From an uncultured Collinsella sp. (GTDB lineage Bacteria; Actinomycetota; Coriobacteriia; Coriobacteriales; Coriobacteriaceae): a stretch of 58,227 nucleotides of DNA. Below are positions 58,098-58,227 of the stretch, one piece after another (position 1 is the first letter of the stretch; each line of letters opens with the position of its first letter). The stretch spans positions 1 through 58,227 of the forward strand of contig UQMY01000014.1 of assembly GCA_900542325.1 (NCBI GenBank). The letters are read 5' to 3'. Under the pieces are notes generated by a model. The model saw only the letters and a program-made list of their open reading frames with translations. It was not told the DNA's origin and did no database searches. Both the position numbers and the translations under genes were made by a program.

Positions 58098-58227
58098 GAA
58101 CGGTTGGCATTATACCCAAGTGTGCCACGGGCTAACAAAATAATAGAAAAAGCTTTGCAATTACGTGGGAGACCTTGATTCTCATCTTCATTGCAACAGA
58201 CTCAGGACTCAGCGCAACGCGTTGCGC
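58098..58227. other. Right-edge intergenic stretch with a perfect 16-bp palindrome
   Basis: No gene is supported. AT-rich up to about 58200. The last 16 bases (58212-58227) read GCGCAACGCGTTGCGC, a perfect palindrome that may continue as a longer structure outside the window. Confidence 0.5.

Noticed and set aside
1..58227. CRISPR array
   Set aside because: No regularly spaced direct repeats with spacers were seen. The TAGCT units are too few and too short, with T-rich, non-unique spacers.

Overview
The window looks like a chromosomal piece of a high-GC Gram-positive of the class Coriobacteriia, most probably Collinsella. This is an inference from the base composition, the LPXTG-like surface protein, the frequent GTG/TTG starts and the gene order (rpsB-tsf / pyrH-frr-uppS-cdsA-dxr-rseP-ispG-proS and mreBCD-mrdA-rodA ... 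rplU-rpmA-obgE-nadD-yqeK-rsfS). Most genes lie on the minus strand. Only adhE, the kinase-like gene after it, and dinB are on the plus strand.

Layout. 1-2204: an AT-richer, foreign-looking fragment with the end of a PLP decarboxylase gene, a small acyl/aminoacyl carrier protein and an MBOAT O-acyltransferase, which runs off the left edge. It is joined inside a codon-level microhomology to 2188-2915, a truncated and frameshifted IS3-family element. 2940-5841: a large cell-wall-anchored surface protein whose signal peptide and body are in different frames, separated by a run of ten G (on the coding strand). This looks like a phase-variable switch in the OFF setting. 6286-9787: adhE with an elaborate upstream region, then a phosphotransferase-fold gene. 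9960-20073: the translation / isoprenoid / phospholipid operon (proS back to pyrH) and rpsB-tsf. 20293-26915: xerC, trmFO, dprA, comM-like, yraN, rnhB and rplS. 27126-34124: ppdK with its regulatory kinase/phosphorylase, then glyS-glyQ. 34184-36665: lepB, trmD, rimM, khpA and rpsP, read from one promoter at about 36800. 36867-38120: dinB. 38220-42221: the rsfS-yqeK-nadD-obgE and rpmA-rplU group. 42289-51894: a radical-SAM pair, a DUF697-like protein and the rod-shape operon rodA-mrdA-mreD-mreC-mreB. 52010-55118: a TPR membrane protein, a cyclophilin and a zinc-ribbon membrane protein. 55222-57945: a P-type cation ATPase with a long basic tail. 58021-58097: tRNA-Arg(CCG).

Function. Most of the window is core machinery: ribosomal proteins, tRNA charging and modification, MEP-pathway isoprenoids feeding undecaprenyl phosphate, phospholipid precursor synthesis and lateral wall growth. 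The accessory interest lies at the left end (foreign acyl-carrier genes, IS remnant, switchable adhesin), in the upstream regions of adhE and ppdK, in a short dispersed TAGCT-bounded repeat seen at gene ends, and in lineage-specific additions to housekeeping proteins (RseP insert, extra PBP2 membrane segment, ATPase basic tail). All functions are read from sequence motifs; no database search was run.
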